56,555 bases of DNA from JAOABV01 sp964473505 (GTDB lineage Bacteria > Hydrothermota > Tepidihabitantia > Tepidihabitantales > CAIPLT01): contig CAYYPG010000001.1 in NCBI GenBank assembly GCA_964473505.1, forward strand, positions 1-56,555, read 5' to 3'. Numbering within the stretch: position 1 is the first letter of the stretch; every line of letters begins with the position of its first letter. Of this stretch, positions 47,317-55,057 are shown piece after piece. A program made the translations under genes and the position numbers. The notes beneath the pieces were generated by a model. The model made no database searches and was not told the origin of the DNA. It saw nothing but the letters and a program-made list of their open reading frames with translations.

Positions 47317-47389
47317 GGGCCTATAGCTCAGTTGGTTAGAGCGCGTCCCTGATAAGGACGAGGTCAGTAGTTCGACTCTACTTAGGCCC
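47317..47389 (+). tRNA. tRNA-Ile (anticodon GAT)
   Basis: 73 bases. The acceptor stem GGGCCTA pairs with TAGGCCC. The D arm is GCTC/GAGC with loop AGTTGGTTA, the anticodon stem CGTCC/GGACG with loop CTGATAA, and the T arm AGTAG-TTCGACT-CTACT. The discriminator is A and CCA is not encoded. No terminator is visible before sppA, so it may be co-transcribed with that gene. Confidence 0.96.
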
Positions 47390-47454
47390 ATTGTTTAATT
47401 AGTGGAGTTTCTTTTCAGAAAATGAATTTTCAAAATTAAAATCGGAGGATTGAT

Positions 47455-48303
47455 ATGAAGAGAAATAAAATAGTTTTAATAATTGTTTTAGTGGCGATTG
47501 TTTATCTGCTACTTTTATCTTTATTGATAACCCGACTACAAAAGGGTAAAATAAGCATTATAAAGACAAAAGCCATTGGAGTGATTGAAGTTGAAGGCAT
47601 GATTCTGGATGCCAAACCCATTGTGCGACAACTTAAAACTTACGCCAAGAATCCCTTTATTAAAGCCATTGTTCTCAGGGTTAACAGCCCAGGCGGTGGC
47701 GTAAGTGCAAGTCAAGAAATTTATAATGAAATTATTAAGACCAAAGCCAAAGGGAAAAAGATTGTAGTCTCAATGGGTACGGTTGCCGCGTCGGGTGGAT
47801 ATTATATTTCTTGTCCGGCCGATATTATTGTGGCTAATCCCGGAACTTTAACTGGTTCGATTGGAGTAATTATGCAGTATCCGATGGTAGAAGAACTGTT
47901 TAAGAAATTGGGGATTAAGATGGAAGTAATTAAATCCCGACAACATAAAGATATTGGCTCGCCATTTCGGCAAATGACGGAGAAGGAGAAACAGTTGTTA
48001 TCTGAAGTTGTCACGGATATTTATCAGCAATTTGTTGATGTGGTTAAAGAAAATCGGCAGTTATCCAAAGAGAAAGTTTTAAAAATTGCTGATGGCAGAA
48101 TTCTTTCTGGTCAACAAGCACAAAAATTAGGATTAGTTGACAGTTTAGGTTCGTATGAAGATGCGATTAGAATTAGTAGTAATTTGGTGGGTATTGTTGG
48201 TGAACCGCATATTATCAAGGAGCGACCGAAATTTCCTTTACTTCAAAGGTTATTCAGCCGCTCCCTAAATTATCTTTTGAGTCCAGTTCCTATGTTTCTG
48301 TAG
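47455..48303 (+). CDS. sppA: Signal peptide peptidase SppA (S49 family)
   Basis: 282 residues, short single-domain form. A membrane anchor at 5-27 (IVLIIVLVAIVYLLLLSLLI) precedes the protease domain. Motifs: RVNSPGGGVSASQEIYNEI (about 75-93), the nucleophile serine in VSMGTVAASGGYYISCPAD (about 104-122), GSIGVIMQYP and the catalytic-lysine region SRQHKDIGSPFR. It degrades cleaved signal peptides in the inner membrane. The ribosome site CGGAGGATTGAT is strong. It starts 65 bases after tRNA-Ile. Confidence 0.93.
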   Translation: MKRNKIVLIIVLVAIVYLLLLSLLITRLQKGKISIIKTKAIGVIEVEGMILDAKPIVRQLKTYAKNPFIKAIVLRVNSPGGGVSASQEIYNEIIKTKAKGKKIVVSMGTVAASGGYYISCPADIIVANPGTLTGSIGVIMQYPMVEELFKKLGIKMEVIKSRQHKDIGSPFRQMTEKEKQLLSEVVTDIYQQFVDVVKENRQLSKEKVLKIADGRILSGQQAQKLGLVDSLGSYEDAIRISSNLVGIVGEPHIIKERPKFPLLQRLFSRSLNYLLSPVPMFL

Positions 48304-48326
48304 CGTATTTTCTTCGGATTAAGTTT

Positions 48327-48737
48327 TTATTCTCCGCTTCCGGTTTCAGCCACTCTGCCCCCTAAATCGCGAATCAGTCGCCGAATGTCTCGTTTTAGTT
48401 CCCGAATCTGAATTACTGCTTCTTCGCGTTCTTTAAGGTCTTCTTTTTCTTTGAGGGAAGTAACAATGGTCGAGAGTTCATTCAGTTTAGAATCTAATTC
48501 GGTGAGCATTGCTTGTTGTTCGGGAGAAGGTGTGGTAAGTTTGCCTTTCACTTCTTCGCTTTTTTGCATGAATCGGGCTAAATCTTTTTCTGAGCGGGAA
48601 ACAAAAGCATCATAAGCTTCGCCTTTTACGGGAAGCACGGCTATCATTTGTCTGGTTTGTCTGCGAGCAGTGACCGTAAAGATAATCGCGACTACGACCA
48701 AAATGCCGACGATGGTCCATATAATGATTCGTGTCAT
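48327..48737 (-). CDS. Small membrane-anchored coiled-coil protein
   Basis: 136 residues, family not recognised. One N-terminal membrane helix (residues 4-23, IIWTIVGILVVVAIIFTVTA) is followed by RRQTRQ and a soluble, helical region rich in E, K, L with coiled-coil heptads (about 45-125: EVKGKL, LDSKLNELSTIVTSLKEKED, IRELKRDIRRLIRDLGGRVA). It is anchored by its N-terminus; the basic patch after the helix suggests the soluble part is cytoplasmic. AGGAGGCAAAT precedes the start. It is downstream of secA on the same strand, and convergent with sppA. Confidence 0.65.
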   Translation of the reverse strand: MTRIIIWTIVGILVVVAIIFTVTARRQTRQMIAVLPVKGEAYDAFVSRSEKDLARFMQKSEEVKGKLTTPSPEQQAMLTELDSKLNELSTIVTSLKEKEDLKEREEAVIQIRELKRDIRRLIRDLGGRVAETGSGE

Positions 48738-48758
48738 ATTTGCCTCCTATTGATTTTT

Positions 48759-48874
48759 ACAGATGGCAGACGATAATGTATCCGATATCCAATATCCGCT
48801 TCGCAAAGTCCGAAGCAAAGAAGGGATAACCGGATAGGTATTAACTTAATTTGGTGTTCGTTTCTGCCATTTGT
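48759..48874. promoter_or_regulatory. Inverted repeat upstream of the coiled-coil protein gene
   Basis: The outer arms ACAGATGGCAGACGA and TCGTTTCTGCCATTTGT are near-inverse. The inner arms ATGTATCCGATATCC and GGGATAACCGGATAGG also pair imperfectly. The TATCCG-rich inner part resembles the hairpin before pstS (3981-4062). It lies right before the ribosome site of the minus-strand gene, so it would be in its mRNA leader. Confidence 0.45.
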
Positions 48875-49041
48875 GATTTATGATAACGCTAAATAAGTCT
48901 TTTTTTTGTCCCGGACATACGCTGACCGGAGACAACTGAATTGGGTAAATAATAAATAAAAATTGGATAAAACCCAAGAAAATTGTTTATTTTTATCGCG
49001 TGTCGGTTTAATATCAGTCATATATGTTTTTCCACTGACAT

Positions 49042-52000
49042 TCATAGGCTTTTACCACAGCACTTTTTATATTTTTGGCCTGAACCACAGGGACATGGTT
49101 CATTTCTACCAATTTTTACGGATCGTACAGTGGTAGTTTGGACTTTTGGTCTTGGAGAAGTTTCGATACTTTCCGATGGTGATGTTGCGGTTGAACCGTA
49201 TGATGAAGAATTTTCGGTGCCGACCGCGGTTATCACTGTTGGTTTATAAGCCCTAATTGTTTGAGGCCGGCTTCGACTTTCAGCCGTTTGGACTTGAGCC
49301 CGAAACAGTAAACTAACCGCCTCTTTATTAAAGTCTGCTATCATTTGATTAAACAACTGAAATGATTCTTGTTTATATTCAATAAGCGGGTCTTTCTGGC
49401 CATAGGCAACCAAGCCAATGCCTTCGCGTAACAGATCCAAGTCATAAAGATGATCTCGCCATTTATGGTCAATTATACGCAAAAAAACCGCTTTGACAAG
49501 TTCAGAAAACAACTCTTTACCCAATTCCGCTTCCCGTTGATAGTAACGGTCAATTGCAATCTTTTTTAGTGAATCCGATAGAACTTGGGCTTTCATTAAA
49601 GGAATTTCTTTTTCGGCAATAGTAAAATCTGCAAGAAAGATTATTCCAAATTCACCCTTAATTGATTCCCAGTCCCAGTTTTCCGGATATTTATCCGTTG
49701 CATATTTCTCAATTAATCGACCAATGACATCTTCGGCGGCTGTGCGATAAATCTCAAAAAGATTTTCACCTTTCAAAATTTGGTCACGCAAATGATAAAT
49801 CACTTCTCTTTGACGATTCATTACATCATCATACTCTAAAAGATGCTTTCTGATTTCAAAGTTTCGGGCTTCAACCCGTTTTTGAGCATTTTCTATTGCT
49901 CGACTCACTAAAGGATGTTGAATTGGTTCCATTTCTTTAACTCCTAATCGGTCCATAATGCTCGCCAAGCGGTCAGAGCCAAACAGACGCATCAAATCAT
50001 CTTCTAAAGATAAAAAGAATCGGGTTGAACCGGGATCACCTTGTCGACCAGCACGTCCTCGTAACTGATTGTCAATTCTTCGGGCTTCATGACGTTCAGT
50101 ACCAATAATATAAAGACCACAGGGTACTTCATCGAGACACGAACCTTTTTCTTCGTAAATTTTACAAGAACCACCCGTATGTTTTGTAATATAACAACCC
50201 TCACCTTTGACCACCCCGTTACCAAGTTTAATGTCGGTTCCTCGGCCAGCCATATTGGTCGCAATGGTTACCGCCCCTGGTTGACCGGCAAGGGAGACAA
50301 TTTCTGCCTCTTTTTGATGGTATTTGGCATTTAAGACTTGGTGATTAATACCGCGGCGTCGCAACATTCGTGAGAGAGTTTCAGAAGCTTCTACTGAAGT
50401 CGTACCGACTAAAATCGGTCGTCCTTCGCGATGCCATTTTTCAATTTCGTTCAAAACCGCATTATATTTTTCTCGCCGGGTCTTATAAATTACATCCGGG
50501 TAATCAATTCTGCGCACTGGTTCATTAGTCGGAATTTCAATCACATCTAATTTATAAGTTGACCAGAACTCGCTGGCTTGGGTTACGGCGGTTCCAGTCA
50601 TGCCAGCGAGTTTTTCATACATCCGGAAATAATTCTGGATGGTAATTGTGGCTAAAGTTTGTGTCTCTTCTTGAACCCGGACGTTCTCTTTGGCTTCTAA
50701 GGCTTGATGCAAGCCATCGGAAAATCTTCGACCAGGCATTAACCGACCAGTAAATTCATCGACGATAATGACTTTATTATCTTGAACTATATAATCAACA
50801 TCGCGTTCAAATAGGGTATATGCTTTGAGTAAGGCCTGAAAATTATGCAGAATTTCACTCTTTTTGGCATACCGTTCATACGCCTTTTCTTTTTCATAAA
50901 TTCGTTCTTTAGGGGTGAGTTTTTCGTCATGATCAATTTTTGATATTTCTCCAGATAAATCAGGTAAAGTAAAAAAGTCCGGGTCATTAGGTACAAGGAA
51001 AGTTCGGCCCTTTTCTGTGACATCAATTGTATGATTTTTCTCATCAACCACAAAGAGTAATTCAGCGTCAAGTTCATGCATCTTTTTGTCACGAATAAAA
51101 TTCAATTCGACTTTTTCAATTAACTTCTTGACTCCTTCTTCTTGTTCCACTTTCATCAAGCGTTTATTTTTCGGTGAACCCCGACGTGCCTGCAGAAACT
51201 TTATCCCGGCTTCATAAGTTTTACCTTCGGCTAATAGTTTTTCACCTTCTTCGACCAACCGATTGACTAAAATCGTTTGTGCTTGATAGGCTCGTTTGAC
51301 TAACGGCGTAAGCGTATCAAAACCTTTATCAGCAGCTTCAACCGGCCCAGAAATGATTAACGGTGTGCGGGCTTCATCAATTAAAATTGAATCGACTTCG
51401 TCGACAATGGCATAGTAATGTCCGCGTTGCACTTTATCTTCCCATCGTATCACCATATTATCGCGGAGATAATCAAAGCCGAATTCATTATTGGTACCGT
51501 AAGTAATATCGGCATTATAATGGGACTTTCTTTCAGCTGGTTCCATACCTTGTTGAATACAACCTACTGTTAGTCCTAAGGTTTCATAAATTGGTCCCAT
51601 CCATTCTCGGTCACGACGTGCCAGATAATCATTAACGGTAACCAAATGGACGCCACGTTTAGTTAAGGCGTTAAGATATAAAGGCATGGTTGCGACTAAA
51701 GTTTTACCTTCACCGGTTTTCATTTCTGCGATCTTACCTTCGTGAAGGACAATAGCACCGATTAACTGAACATCAAAGGGAACCATATTCCAGGTGGTTT
51801 CAATTCCGCAAACCAGCCATTTCTTTCCACAGAGTCGCCGGCAAGTTTCTTTAACCAAAGCAAAGGCTTCAGGAAGAATTTCGTCTAAACTTTCTTTATC
51901 TTTTATGCGGCTTATGAAATCCTCAGTTTTTTTAGGCAACTCTGAAATTGGTATGTCTTTTAACTTTTCCCAAATCTCATTAATCTCGTCGACTTTTAAC

Positions 52001-52065
52001 CAAAGCCGTTTTAACTCCCGGGCATTTTTCGTACCCAAGATTTTACCGAGAATTTTTGTCAACAT
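49042..52065 (-). CDS. secA: Preprotein translocase ATPase SecA
   Basis: 1007 residues from ATG 52065 (MLTKILGKILGTKNARELKR). The longer open frame starts with an untypical cysteine-rich stretch that overlaps the promoter. Landmarks: EMKTGEGKTLVATMPLYLNA (Walker A), DEVDSILIDEARTPLIISGP (Walker B/DEVD), GRRFSDGLHQALEAKE, TNMAGRGTDIKLG, LRGRAGRQGDPGSTRFFLSL. The C-terminal SEC-C zinc motif is CPCGSGQKYKKCC. It drives Sec-dependent export of the signal-peptide proteins seen here. It is somewhat longer than E. coli SecA. There is no Shine-Dalgarno; the promoter sits so that the mRNA would begin at or next to the ATG. Confidence 0.97.
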   Translation of the reverse strand: MLTKILGKILGTKNARELKRLWLKVDEINEIWEKLKDIPISELPKKTEDFISRIKDKESLDEILPEAFALVKETCRRLCGKKWLVCGIETTWNMVPFDVQLIGAIVLHEGKIAEMKTGEGKTLVATMPLYLNALTKRGVHLVTVNDYLARRDREWMGPIYETLGLTVGCIQQGMEPAERKSHYNADITYGTNNEFGFDYLRDNMVIRWEDKVQRGHYYAIVDEVDSILIDEARTPLIISGPVEAADKGFDTLTPLVKRAYQAQTILVNRLVEEGEKLLAEGKTYEAGIKFLQARRGSPKNKRLMKVEQEEGVKKLIEKVELNFIRDKKMHELDAELLFVVDEKNHTIDVTEKGRTFLVPNDPDFFTLPDLSGEISKIDHDEKLTPKERIYEKEKAYERYAKKSEILHNFQALLKAYTLFERDVDYIVQDNKVIIVDEFTGRLMPGRRFSDGLHQALEAKENVRVQEETQTLATITIQNYFRMYEKLAGMTGTAVTQASEFWSTYKLDVIEIPTNEPVRRIDYPDVIYKTRREKYNAVLNEIEKWHREGRPILVGTTSVEASETLSRMLRRRGINHQVLNAKYHQKEAEIVSLAGQPGAVTIATNMAGRGTDIKLGNGVVKGEGCYITKHTGGSCKIYEEKGSCLDEVPCGLYIIGTERHEARRIDNQLRGRAGRQGDPGSTRFFLSLEDDLMRLFGSDRLASIMDRLGVKEMEPIQHPLVSRAIENAQKRVEARNFEIRKHLLEYDDVMNRQREVIYHLRDQILKGENLFEIYRTAAEDVIGRLIEKYATDKYPENWDWESIKGEFGIIFLADFTIAEKEIPLMKAQVLSDSLKKIAIDRYYQREAELGKELFSELVKAVFLRIIDHKWRDHLYDLDLLREGIGLVAYGQKDPLIEYKQESFQLFNQMIADFNKEAVSLLFRAQVQTAESRSRPQTIRAYKPTVITAVGTENSSSYGSTATSPSESIETSPRPKVQTTTVRSVKIGRNEPCPCGSGQKYKKCCGKSL

Positions 52066-52072
52066 ATATATA

Positions 52073-52101
52073 ATACTAATACCTGTTAATGATTGTGTCA
52101 A
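52073..52101 (-). promoter_or_regulatory. secA promoter, leaderless arrangement
   Basis: On the minus strand TTGACA (52096-52101), 17 bases and TAGTAT (52073-52078), then seven bases TATATAT before ATG 52065. Usual spacing puts the transcript start at the ATG. The -35 region (ATCTTGACACAATC) matches the outward end of the MITE-like family (ATCTTGACGCTATC). Confidence 0.7.
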
Positions 52102-52245
52102 GATTATATTGAAAAGAACGCTTGGCTGACAACAGCACATAGTAGCTAGAATTTAATATCTCGTCAAATATAAGTAATTATTAAGTAATTATCATGAAGA
52201 GATCGGTAAAAAAATCCCTAATTACACAAAATATCATGCTGGCTT
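52086..52245. mobile_element. Possible MITE-like element (IS256-end-like), copy 5, at the secA promoter
   Basis: The left end TAATGATTGTGTCAAGATTA is the inverse of the family end (ATCTTGACACAATC). The right end AATTACACAAAATATCATGC is a weaker match to TTTACACAAAAATCTTGACG. About 160 bp. The pairing is diverged and may be fortuitous. Confidence 0.3.
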
Positions 52246-52289
52246 GAAGTACTTTGAAGTGAAATCAACTTTTTTCCGCATCTGATAGA

Positions 52290-52405
52290 ATACTTCGCAA
52301 ACTCAATATTATCTCAAGAGGTGTGCAGTTCTGCAATTTGCAAATAAATTTCGTGGTTTTTCTTTTGAGTCTCCTGCTTTTTTGAACGTGTTTTTTGGGG
52401 GTTTC
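52290..52405. repeat. 110-bp inverted-repeat family, diverged copy 5
   Basis: Words in order: ACTCAATATTATCTCAAGAG, TGCAAATAAATTTCGTGGTT, TTTTGAACGTGTTTTTTGGG. The order matches copy 4 (GCTCAAGAAG, AAATTTCTTGGTTTTC, GAAGTATTTTTTAGAG). The ends are eroded. Confidence 0.4.
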
Positions 52406-52931
52406 TAATAAAATCAAGAAAAGTGAGACTTTGTATCAAGTTCAGGGTACCAAAAGCCGACTTTTACCGCACTTTCATAAATAATAACTTAGATCCATGT
52501 GCCACATTTAACATTGAATGATGGATCCTACATAATACGAGATTATGATTTTTGAATTTTTAAACCTTTGCCCATTTCTATTTTGTTTACTAAAAAGAGC
52601 CAACTATTCCGTCTTAATAAAAGTAAATGATAATCATGGACCCAATAATCCTGTCCATTATTTTTTAATTACTTTCCAAAAGTGCTTGGATATTGTCTTT
52701 TGTGAGAAAAGTAATTCTGTTCCTGAATTGTAGACACCATAATTCTAGCCATTATTTCCTGATTGATTTTCTCCCCTTCTCTTTTACTAATTCTGTCAAC
52801 TGTCTACAGATTGATAATTATATTTGTGTCAAAACCGACTCTCAAAGTAATTTCCCAATTTACTCTGACCCTAATTCTAAAATCGACTTTCTTACCTATT
52901 TTTCAAGCAACCCAGAGGGCTGTGGAGGGAA

Positions 52932-53155
52932 CTGTACCCTCTTTTTAGAGGAAAATGCGGTATCTTTAAGTAAAACAATAAGTTACCTGAAAATCTGCCT
53001 TATCTAAAACATTAGTTATAACTAATATTTTTTGTGTTTGTTTTACTTACGAGATGTAAAATTTTAGAAAAATTTAGTGCACTGTGCGGTCTTTGGCAAA
53101 AAGAAGTTTGGGCTCAGAGTTTAATTAGTTAATTAGAATCTGGGTTAATTAAAAA
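52932..53155 (+). repeat. Dispersed repeat copy B with terminator-like hairpin
   Basis: Partner of 38-235. It shares CTGTACCCTCTTTTTAG, the hairpin CATTAGTTATAACTAAT followed by T, and the GTGCGGTC block. In one frame it reads GNCTLFLEENAVSLSKTISY LKICLI then stop directly before the hairpin. Copy A keeps the same peptide pattern with a stop inside, so this copy may be the less decayed 3' end of a gene. Confidence 0.6.
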
Positions 53156-53274
53156 GTGAGTTCAGTAAACGTCTATTAAGAGGCAGAATGGCATACTAAT
53201 TCGGTTTCGGTATTTAATGGAAGATACGGACAGAGTTAACATTAGTTTTAAAAAAACAAAAAGTGCCAAGCGCA

Positions 53275-53474
53275 ATTTTGGTGCTGTGCCAGACATTGTA
53301 TACACTCCTAGGACCTATTTATACGCTTACTTTATCTAACATTATCAGAACAACATATCGGATTTTTATCATTAAATCTTTGGCATCTGCTTTTTAAGAT
53401 ACTCAAACGGTGTTTCGTAGTCATTTCTGGAATGTTCTTTTGGATTGTTATAATAATCGGAACCATTTTTTCTT
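53275..53474 (-). mobile_element. Insertion-sequence relic (IS481/IS3-like 3' end)
   Basis: The right end of an insertion sequence: GGTGCTGTGCCAGACATTGT (plus-strand reading) marks the terminus, and the transposase tail ends about 95 bases inside it. The same terminal sequence recurs at 56503-56555. The left part of the element is gone; sequence beyond 53475 is AT-rich with stops. Confidence 0.75.
53372..53474 (-). pseudogene. Transposase C-terminal fragment
   Basis: 33 codons ending in TAA at 53372-53374: KNGSDYYNNPKEHSRNDYET followed by PFEYLKKQMPKI. This is the characteristic end of rve-type integrase/transposase proteins (Y-N..P-H...N-Y-x-T-P-x-E-Y-L) seen in IS481 and IS3 families. Stops close the frame upstream, so only the tail of the gene remains. 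Confidence 0.8.
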
Positions 53475-53647
53475 TACTATTTATATTTTATATTGATATT
53501 GATAAGAATATATTTTACATATTGCCCCATATTCTTAAAATTAACCTTTGCTAATTGAAAAACCTATTTTCCATAACCCTTATAATTAAATTTCATAAAC
53601 TGTATAGTATGTTTTGGACACATTGTAAAATTTAATGCAATGCGAGG

Positions 53648-53675
53648 TTGACAAAATTATTTTTGCTTTTATACT
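53648..53675 (+). promoter_or_regulatory. accD promoter, leaderless arrangement
   Basis: TTGACA (53648-53653), 16 bases and TATACT (53670-53675), then six bases before ATG 53682. The transcript would start at the ATG, and there is no Shine-Dalgarno. Confidence 0.75.
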
Positions 53676-53681
53676 TTGTTT

Positions 53682-54542
53682 ATGCCAATATTAAATAGCC
53701 AGCCCAATAACCCCAAGGACACAAAGCCAATGGAAGTGCCTAATGGACTTTGGCTTCGTTGCGAAGGTTGTAATGAAATTTTATACCGAAAAAGTTTAGA
53801 GAAAAACCTTTACATCTGTTCCAAATGCGGATTCCATTTTCGGATTAGTACTAAAACATATATTGAAATTTTATTAGACCCTAACACTTTTGAAGAATTT
53901 GATGCTAATCTTTTACCCGCGGATCCATTAAATTTTCCTAAATATCCAGAAAAACTTGCCGAAGCCCAAAAAAAGACCGGTATGAAGGAAGGATTTGTTT
54001 ACGGTCGCGGATTATTGAATAACCAACCGCTTATTTTAGGATTAATGGACTTTAATTTTATTGGTGGTAGCATGGGCTCAGTTGTTGGCGAAAAAGTTGC
54101 TCGGGCAATCAGGAAAGCACGTGCCGAACGAATTCCCTTGGTTATTATTGCTACCTCGGGTGGTGCTCGGATGCAAGAGGGTGTTTTATCTTTAATGCAA
54201 TTAGCAAAAACTTCTGCCGAATTAGCTTTATTATCCGAGGCACGTATACCATTTATCTCAATAGTTACCAATCCAACAATGGCAGGAGTTATGGCTTCTT
54301 ATGCCTCGTTAGGCGATATTATTATTGCTGAACCTAAAGCATTATTAGGTTTTGCCGGTGCCCGAGTCATTGAAGGAACTATTGGCGAAAAATTACCCGA
54401 AGGATTTCAAACTGCGGAATTCTTACTTAAACACGGATTCATTGATATTGTAGTCAGTCGAAAAGATTTACGCTCAACTTTAGCAAAAATCCTGGATATT
54501 TTAAAACCAAAACAAGAATTATGTAGTCGGAACACCTTTTAA
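53682..54542 (+). CDS. accD: Acetyl-CoA carboxylase carboxyltransferase subunit beta
   Basis: 286 residues from ATG 53682 (a TTG two codons upstream lies inside the promoter). The N-terminal zinc ribbon is formed by CEGC and CSKC (WLRCEGCNEILYRK, then YICSKCGFHF). The crotonase-like core has FNFIGGSMGSVVGEKVARAI, TSGGARMQEGVLSLMQLAKT, PTMAGVMASYASLGDIIIAE and GFAGARVIEGTIGEKLPEGF. It transfers carboxyl from carboxybiotin to acetyl-CoA to give malonyl-CoA. accA is not in the window. Pieces of the gene are repeated downstream in decayed form. Confidence 0.95.
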   Translation: MPILNSQPNNPKDTKPMEVPNGLWLRCEGCNEILYRKSLEKNLYICSKCGFHFRISTKTYIEILLDPNTFEEFDANLLPADPLNFPKYPEKLAEAQKKTGMKEGFVYGRGLLNNQPLILGLMDFNFIGGSMGSVVGEKVARAIRKARAERIPLVIIATSGGARMQEGVLSLMQLAKTSAELALLSEARIPFISIVTNPTMAGVMASYASLGDIIIAEPKALLGFAGARVIEGTIGEKLPEGFQTAEFLLKHGFIDIVVSRKDLRSTLAKILDILKPKQELCSRNTF

Positions 54543-54600
54543 CCATAAAAATCTTCAGACATATAACGAAGAAAATGCGTCAAGCCTCTACAATCAATAT

Positions 54601-54817
54601 ATATTTTAAAACCAAAACCAGAATTATAACTTGCATAGACATCAGAAATACTATTGGCGGCAGCAAGATATTTAAAAACCAAAACAAAAACTATAACCCG
54701 ATGGTTAATCTACCTAATGTGACCTTAGAAACAACTTTGTGCTATTTCACTCATTTACCATTTATCTCAGTTGTTACCAATCCAACAATAATAAGACTTA
54801 TAGCCTCTTATCCTCTG
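54601..54817 (+). repeat. Fragments copied from accD
   Basis: 54601-54627 matches accD 54497-54523 at 26 of 27 bases (shared start ATATTTTAAAACCAAAAC). 54667-54694 is a weaker second copy of the same piece. 54756-54817 resembles accD 54247-54308, sharing TACCATTTATCTCA and GTTACCAATCCAACAAT and then diverging. The order of the pieces is reversed relative to accD. Confidence 0.7.
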
Positions 54818-54902
54818 CATTCTGCAGGTGTTTTATTGTGACCATATGATTAGTAATCTTCAAACATTCAAAGCGGAATTTCAATCGTCTTCACCATATC
54901 AC

Positions 54903-55057
54903 ATCTTTAATGTGCCTTGTCTAATGAGCAATTTAAAAACTCAAAAAAGCCAGAAGCGGCTGTCTAGATTTCAGCTTTGATATCTTTAATGTGCCTTATC
55001 TGATGAGCAATTTTTAGACATTAAAAAGGAAAAAGAATGGTCTAAATTAATTTTAAA
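54903..55057. repeat. 79-bp tandem duplication before the ABC ATPase gene
   Basis: ATCTTTAATGTGCCTTGTCT followed by AATGAGCAATTT at 54903-54934 recurs at 54982-55013 with two changes. The similarity continues weakly through AAAAAG and GTCTA. The second copy runs into the start of the ATPase gene's leader. Confidence 0.7.

Larger units (their letters stand above)
52246..53647. other. Intergenic repeat/relic region between secA and accD
   Basis: It holds a diverged copy of the 110-bp family (about 52290-52405), the second copy of the dispersed repeat (52932-53155) with possible gene-tail coding, and an insertion-sequence relic (53275-53474). The 104-codon frame 52693-53007 covers the gene-tail-like part but has no ribosome site. 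Confidence 0.5.
54543..55057. other. Intergenic region built from decayed accD copies and a tandem repeat
   Basis: Two or three short accD-derived pieces (54601-54627, 54667-54694, 54756-54817) and a 79-bp tandem repeat (54903-55057). The open frame 54575-54841 has no ribosome site and follows the copied pieces, so it is not counted as a gene. Confidence 0.65.

Noticed and set aside
52065..52140. Upstream extension of SecA (MCCCQPSVLF...)
   Set aside because: It covers the -35/-10 promoter and does not look like a SecA N-terminus; MLTKILGKILGTKN at 52065 is the family start.
49042..52140. Plus-strand ORFs inside secA and other genes
   Set aside because: They are antisense shadows of strongly conserved coding sequence with no independent features.
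54575..54841. 88-codon ORF downstream of accD
   Set aside because: Much of it consists of decayed accD fragments, and it lacks a ribosome site.
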